DNA of 64,000 nt from Euphorbia lathyris. Its lineage: Eukaryota; Streptophyta; Magnoliopsida; Malpighiales; Euphorbiaceae. The notes below the pieces were generated by a model. That model was not told the DNA's origin and did no database searches. It saw nothing but the letters and a program-made list of their open reading frames with translations. Numbering within the stretch: the stretch's first letter is position 1; each line of letters opens with the position of its first letter. The position numbers and the translations under genes are program-made. The DNA lies in the NCBI RefSeq assembly GCF_963576675.1, contig NC_088913.1, forward strand, positions 80,599,001 through 80,663,000, in the 5' to 3' direction. Below, in pieces: positions 60,036 to 64,000 of the stretch.

Positions 60036-60419
60036 TTATATATTTAAATATATGTTTTATAAAAGTATTGTAATAACTAATTATTATTATAAATAAAAGT
60101 TAATATTATATATTTAATAGTATGCTTTTTGTGAATAGATAGTAATGTAAAAAGAGGAAGGTTGATATATATTGTTTGGCACTAGTAGTTGCTATAGTAA
60201 GTAAGGAATAAAACTTCCTAATTTTTTAGTCTCCAAATTCACTGTCTGTCCAGGTAGTGAATTTCTTTTTTCAGTTTATTAATTTCTTAGAGTTAGAGTG
60301 GTTTTAATTGTGTAAAGAAGAATAATTGATGTGTTTTGTTTTTGTATTTTTTTTTATTACAAATGTCATTCCCGTATTAATATTATTGTAAGTTAAATAG
60401 ATCTAATTATATGGTTATA
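60036..60419. other. Pectinesterase 3' flank, unit 2
   Basis: Counterpart of 29455-29839; no gene. Confidence 0.5.
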
Positions 60420-60705
60420 AAGTTTATAGTCATGGAAAATTTTACTTCTAACATCTAAAATGGTGCAATTTTACATTTAAGATTGGCAGCCAATATAAAA
60501 TTTACCCCTAACGTTGTTAAAGTTGATTTGAGAAATAATTCATCAAACTGTCTTCTCGGTAATGAATCTTGGCATGTAAGTCATTTTATCACTCATTAGT
60601 AACAGATCATAAACATATGATTTGACGTGAAAATAAAATTAAAAATATATTGTCTATTGTACGAGTTAGACAAAAAAAATTTAAATTTTTTACGTAATTT
60701 ATTTC
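60420..60705. repeat. Dispersed 'aattttac...ctaac' repeat, unit 2
   Basis: Counterpart of 29840-30135, about 11 bp shorter. Confidence 0.65.
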
Positions 60706-60970
60706 CCTAGAATAAATTAAAAAAAAACAAATTATTAAACCAAAAGGTTATTATAATCAATTGTACACCATTTCGCATGAATGCCGTTTTGGTTTCAAGC
60801 GTGTACAATACAATTTCAATTTTACCATGTGTTGATATTTCACCAATTAAAATGGCGGTTAGAACTAAAAGTTGATTGATTTTTTACTGAGACAAATTTA
60901 AGATGAGTGATCATTTTGAAACAAACCCTTAAAGTTCAGTAACCAATGGTCCACCTATCTATAATACTAA

Positions 60971-61335
60971 AGGGGTGTTTGGTTGCTTATTTTCATGCTC
61001 CATTTTGTCTTCATTTCAAAATGGAGAGTTTTAGGTATTTGGTTAGTGACCTCCTGTTTGCCTTTTAAATCTGAAAAACAGCATTAGGTGTTTGGTTAGT
61101 GATCTCCCGTTTGCTTTTTACACTCGAAAAACAATTGGTTAGTGACCTCCTGTTTGCCTTTTAAATCTGAAAAACAGCATTAGGTGTTTGGTTAGTGATC
61201 TCCCGTTTGCTTTTTACACTCGAAAAACAACCTTTTACAAAAGCAGCGAATCTCTGCTTTTTGGAAAAACAGTTTTTTCCAATAGCAAATAGCAACATTA
61301 AACCGTAACAGCAAGTAGGTAAAATAAACGGGCCC
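60971..61335. mobile_element. PIF/Harbinger-like MITE, complete, 365 bp
   Basis: Starts AGGGGTGTTTGG and ends AAACGGGCCC, with TAA on both sides (60968-60970 and 61336-61338). Contains two tandem ~107-bp modules ('tttggttagtgacctcctg...ctcgaaaaac'). The unit 1 copy is cut within the second module. Confidence 0.7.
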
Positions 61336-61338
61336 TAA

Positions 61339-61807
61339 ATATAGTTTGCTCAAAAGCATGTGACAATTTTTAAAAATAAATTATAACAAAGCAAGAAAAA
61401 AACATGATAAAATAGTTTATAGCAATGAGCAATTTTATCGCTAACGTCTAAAATGATACAATTTTTACCTCCAATTCACTGTTCAGGTAGTCTTTTTTTT
61501 TTTCAGTTTAATTTGTCTATCTTAGAATTAGTATGGTTTTAATTTGTTTACTAATAGTTTTCCATTGTGTGTAGTGGGGACCATTTTGAGAGCATTAAAT
61601 TTTTAAAATGGATTTTGATTGTTTTCTAGTTTTTGCACCCAATTTTATAAAAAAAAAACGTTAAAACTTTATCCAACAAAAATAATGACTTATTAAATTC
61701 AAAAATAAAAATATATCACCATCTTAAAATTTCTAAACTATTAATTAATTAATAATAAATATTAATTAAAAATATATCAACATCTTACCAAAAAATTAAT
61801 TAATTTA
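61339..61807. other. Linker sequence found only after unit 2
   Basis: AT-rich and non-coding. The part 61461-61550 ('ccaattcactg', 'caggtagt', 'tttcagttta', 'tggttttaatt') resembles the pectinesterase 3' flank (29648-29740), suggesting an older duplication. Confidence 0.55.
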
Positions 61808-61820
61808 ATAATAAATATTT

Positions 61821-61950
61821 TTTATAAATTATTTGGTTTCTCGGTTGAATTCTTTTCCAATTATAATTTCTGTGTATATTAGGATTCGAACTCGAGATAT
61901 AACTTAAGCGATTTGAGGCCCTTAACCACTCAAAACAACTTTAACTGGCC
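61821..61950 (-). mobile_element. tRNA-derived SINE-like insertion, 130 bp
   Basis: On the minus strand it reads GAGTGGTTAAGGGCC (A-box-like) and then GAGTTCGAATCC (B-box-like) about 35 bp on, ending leftward in a T/A-rich tail. The flanking 13-mers ATAATAAATATTT (61808-61820) and ATAATGAATATTT (61951-61963) match at 12 of 13. Its 5' end coincides with the unit 3 start. Confidence 0.55.
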
Positions 61951-61967
61951 ATAATGAATATTTATTT

Positions 61968-62358
61968 GGGTTAATTTCAAATAAAACATCGTGTTTACAC
62001 ATTTCTTTTGTAGAGCGGTACATGTGGTTGGCTAGATTTTTATTTTGCCAAGCCAATAACGATCTCAAAATAAAAAAATTCAAAAATTAAAGTTGTTTAG
62101 TATCATATTTACCATGGAACCTTTTTTACTTTTTTAAAATCATTATTTTTGAAGTTTTTTCTCTCGTAAAAACAACATCTAAATAACCTCAAACCTAAAA
62201 AGTTGAAGAATTAAAGTTGATTAAATTATCATTTAATTCTTGAAATTTTTCATTTTGAGATCGTTATCGGTAAAATTTAGAAAAATGAACTTTTTTCCAA
62301 CCACATTTACCCATTTGAAAAATATGTAAAACCACATGATTTTATTTGAAATTAACCC
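61968..62358. mobile_element. MULE-type MITE, unit 3
   Basis: Diverged counterpart of 19-411, with the right 9-bp duplication at 62359-62367. Confidence 0.85.
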
Positions 62359-62708
62359 TATTTATTTTATGAGTCATATTACACCTAATGTATGAAAAAG
62401 TTGTTGTCATTTTTTTTTTCATACTCAATTGGAGATCTCAAATTTTCATATACATATATATATGTGTGTGGGTTCACTCTTAACGGGTATTACCCATCCA
62501 TGGGTACCTAGAAAAATGTGTGTAGAGATTTTTTTAATTTATGCAATTTATTATCGAATTATTTTGTTCTAATTCATTTTCTCTTTCATAATAAATTTTT
62601 TCTAGGAAATGAAAAATATGAATCTTGAAAGTTAGTGTCTTTTGAAAAAAAGTAATTTGAATTAATTTTATTTTACGTGACATATTAACTAATATAAAAT
62701 TAATTATG

Positions 62709-62717
62709 TATAATCAA
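62709..62717. other. Uninterrupted LINE target site in unit 3
   Basis: A single TATAATCAA joins the sequences that flank the LINE in units 1 and 2. This is the pre-insertion state, or much less likely a precise excision, which LINEs do not do. Confidence 0.95.
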
Positions 62718-63368
62718 TTAGTTATTAATATCTTTAATTTAATTATTTATGTGAAATTATAGAACAAAAAATATAATTTTTGACCTTAAAATATTAACAC
62801 TAAATTCTAAATTATAAGAAATAAACTCTAAATATGCGACGTGTCATCAAATTTTCAATATATGATGTGTCATCAAACCATTGGTCTGATGTACCACGTC
62901 ATCTATACATCAAACATACTAAAATTTCTCATTTAGTGATAATGGAAAATACTGCTAGAGAAAAAGGAAAAAATTTTCTTGTGTTTCATCGTTACATCCA
63001 TCTATCCGTCTAGTACTTTGATGGCATGTAACACATAAACCAATAAAAAAATTAACATCAGCAACTAATTGATTAAATACTTTTTTAGGAAATTATTTAC
63101 ATAAAATTCTAGACCACAAAATATAAATTCTAAACCTTGGATTTCAAAATCTATCTGCAATCGGTGTTATCAGCTCAGTCAGTTATCCCAAACTAAAGAG
63201 ACCGAGCCACGTAAAGAGTATCTGGCTGGTGCTTGTACCTCTTCCTATTCCAGAGTCACTCCTAAAATAAAAACCCAAAATTATAAAATATGTCATTTGT
63301 CATCAAATCAATGGCTCGACATACCATAACATACATGCGTCATATAATAAAATTTGTGATTTTAATGA

Positions 63369-63710
63369 GGCTTAATAGGCATCCAGCCCCTTAAACTTGT
63401 AACTTTTTTTCACCTGGCCCCCTCAACTTAGGGGACAACCTCTCAACCCCCTTAACTCTCCAAAAACATCACATACAACCCCTTAAAGTTGTAACTTTTT
63501 TTCACCTGACCCCCTCAACTTAGGGGACAACCTCTCAACCCCCTTAACTCTCCAAAAATATCACATACAACCCCTTCCACCCCTATATCCGGTCAAAATA
63601 TTGACCAATGTACAAAACGCGCTTGACTGTTGACCACACCAATGCCACATGTCATTTTTTTCTTAAATTTTTCCATGTAAATCCAGTAAATTATCCCATA
63701 ATTTGGACAT
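63369..63710. mobile_element. MULE left end, unit 3
   Basis: The left inverted repeat and part of the GRF ORF region match 5871-6212, preceded by TTTTAATGA (63360-63368). Similarity stops at 63710 in the middle of the zinc-finger coding region, and the right end is not in the window. Confidence 0.85.
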
Positions 63711-64000
63711 AAACAATGATGGAGCTGCACAAAAGTCGTGGAAGTTGGGAAGTGAGGTAGTGGAGCTGAAACATAGGTTAGTGGATGAAAGCAATTATGG
63801 AACTTCATTGTTGAACATTTACATAACTTCTTTGCTGAAACGTCAAACTTACTTACGGAAACGTGGAACTTTCTTGTTGGGAAGTTTCCAACATATTATT
63901 TACAGCAAAAAAATATAATTCAGCAGCAAAAATAGTTAGTGGATGAGAGCAGTTATGGAACTTATTGGAACTTCCTTGCTGAAACATGGAACTTACTTGA
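63711..64000. other. Sequence unique to the right edge, with a 158-bp-period repeat
   Basis: No match to the rest of the window. 'gttagtggatga-agcagttatggaactt' occurs at 63777-63805 and 63935-63963, and 'ggaacttNcttgNtga' variants recur. It may be a different MULE interior or the sequence beyond the duplication breakpoint; the window ends too soon to tell. Confidence 0.5.

Larger units (their letters stand above)
30563..61950. repeat. Tandem unit 2 (about 31.4 kb, with 792-bp linker)
   Basis: Second copy. Homology to unit 1 runs to about 61158, the end of ...TGTTTGCC. A 792-bp linker (61159-61950) absent from unit 1 then leads to unit 3. The unit 1 joint looks like a deletion of this linker between two GCC trinucleotides (inference). 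An independent microhomology-mediated duplication is the alternative. Confidence 0.93.
61951..63710. repeat. Tandem unit 3, partial, older, LINE-free
   Basis: Homologous to unit 1 positions 2-791 joined directly to 5220-6212. About nine substitutions are visible in the first 400 bp, plus homopolymer indels, so it is clearly more diverged than unit 1 is from unit 2. The LINE is absent. Homology stops at 63710, inside the MULE. Confidence 0.9.

Noticed and set aside
61850..61950. A functional tRNA gene
   Set aside because: Only A-box-like and B-box-like sequences are present; I see no cloverleaf, and the flanking near-duplication indicates a SINE-type insertion.

Overview
The window is gene-poor, AT-rich nuclear DNA from a flowering plant, probably a eudicot; I cannot name the species. 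The evidence is a plant-type L1 LINE with a C-terminal RNase H domain, a Stowaway MITE with the CTCCCTCCGTTCC terminus, Mutator-like elements with exact 9-bp target duplications, a zf-GRF zinc finger, Ty1/copia gag remnants, and a plant pectinesterase. No rRNA, tRNA or organellar genes were seen.

The main structure is a direct tandem array. Unit 1 (1-30562) and unit 2 (30563-61950) carry the same elements in the same order and are nearly identical over their first ~27 kb. They differ much more over the last ~3.5 kb, which holds the pectinesterase. Unit 3 (61951-63710) is a third partial copy, about 2-3 percent diverged by eye over its first 400 bp, and it lacks the LINE found in units 1 and 2. 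Its uninterrupted target sequence is preserved at 62709-62717. The unit 1/unit 2 joint lies at a GCC shared with the unit 2/unit 3 joint, and unit 1 lacks a 792-bp linker that follows unit 2.

Each full unit, left to right, contains: a 393-bp MITE; a 4.4-kb 5'-truncated LINE on the minus strand whose ORF2 has three in-frame stops; a 1-kb non-autonomous MULE with a GRF finger; pentanucleotide TAACG arrays interleaved with a 320-bp repeated segment; a degraded second LINE split by two solo LTRs (552 and 2646 bp); several long-inverted-repeat MITEs; a Stowaway and a 5'-truncated SINE; a GC-rich LTR-like fragment with seven short hairpins; a broken copia gag; a 1.5-kb higher-order TAACG satellite; a LINE RNase H fragment; a hAT-like MITE; an unrecognised gene fragment; and a pectinesterase gene.

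The pectinesterase is the only host-type gene. All five signature active-site residues are present, but a TAA interrupts the frame at codon 116 in both units. The unit 2 copy also has a 3' frameshift. I see no operon-like or defence-like system. The interest lies in the layered history: LINE presence and absence, microhomology joints, an abrupt identity step, and a TAACG satellite linked to LINE debris.
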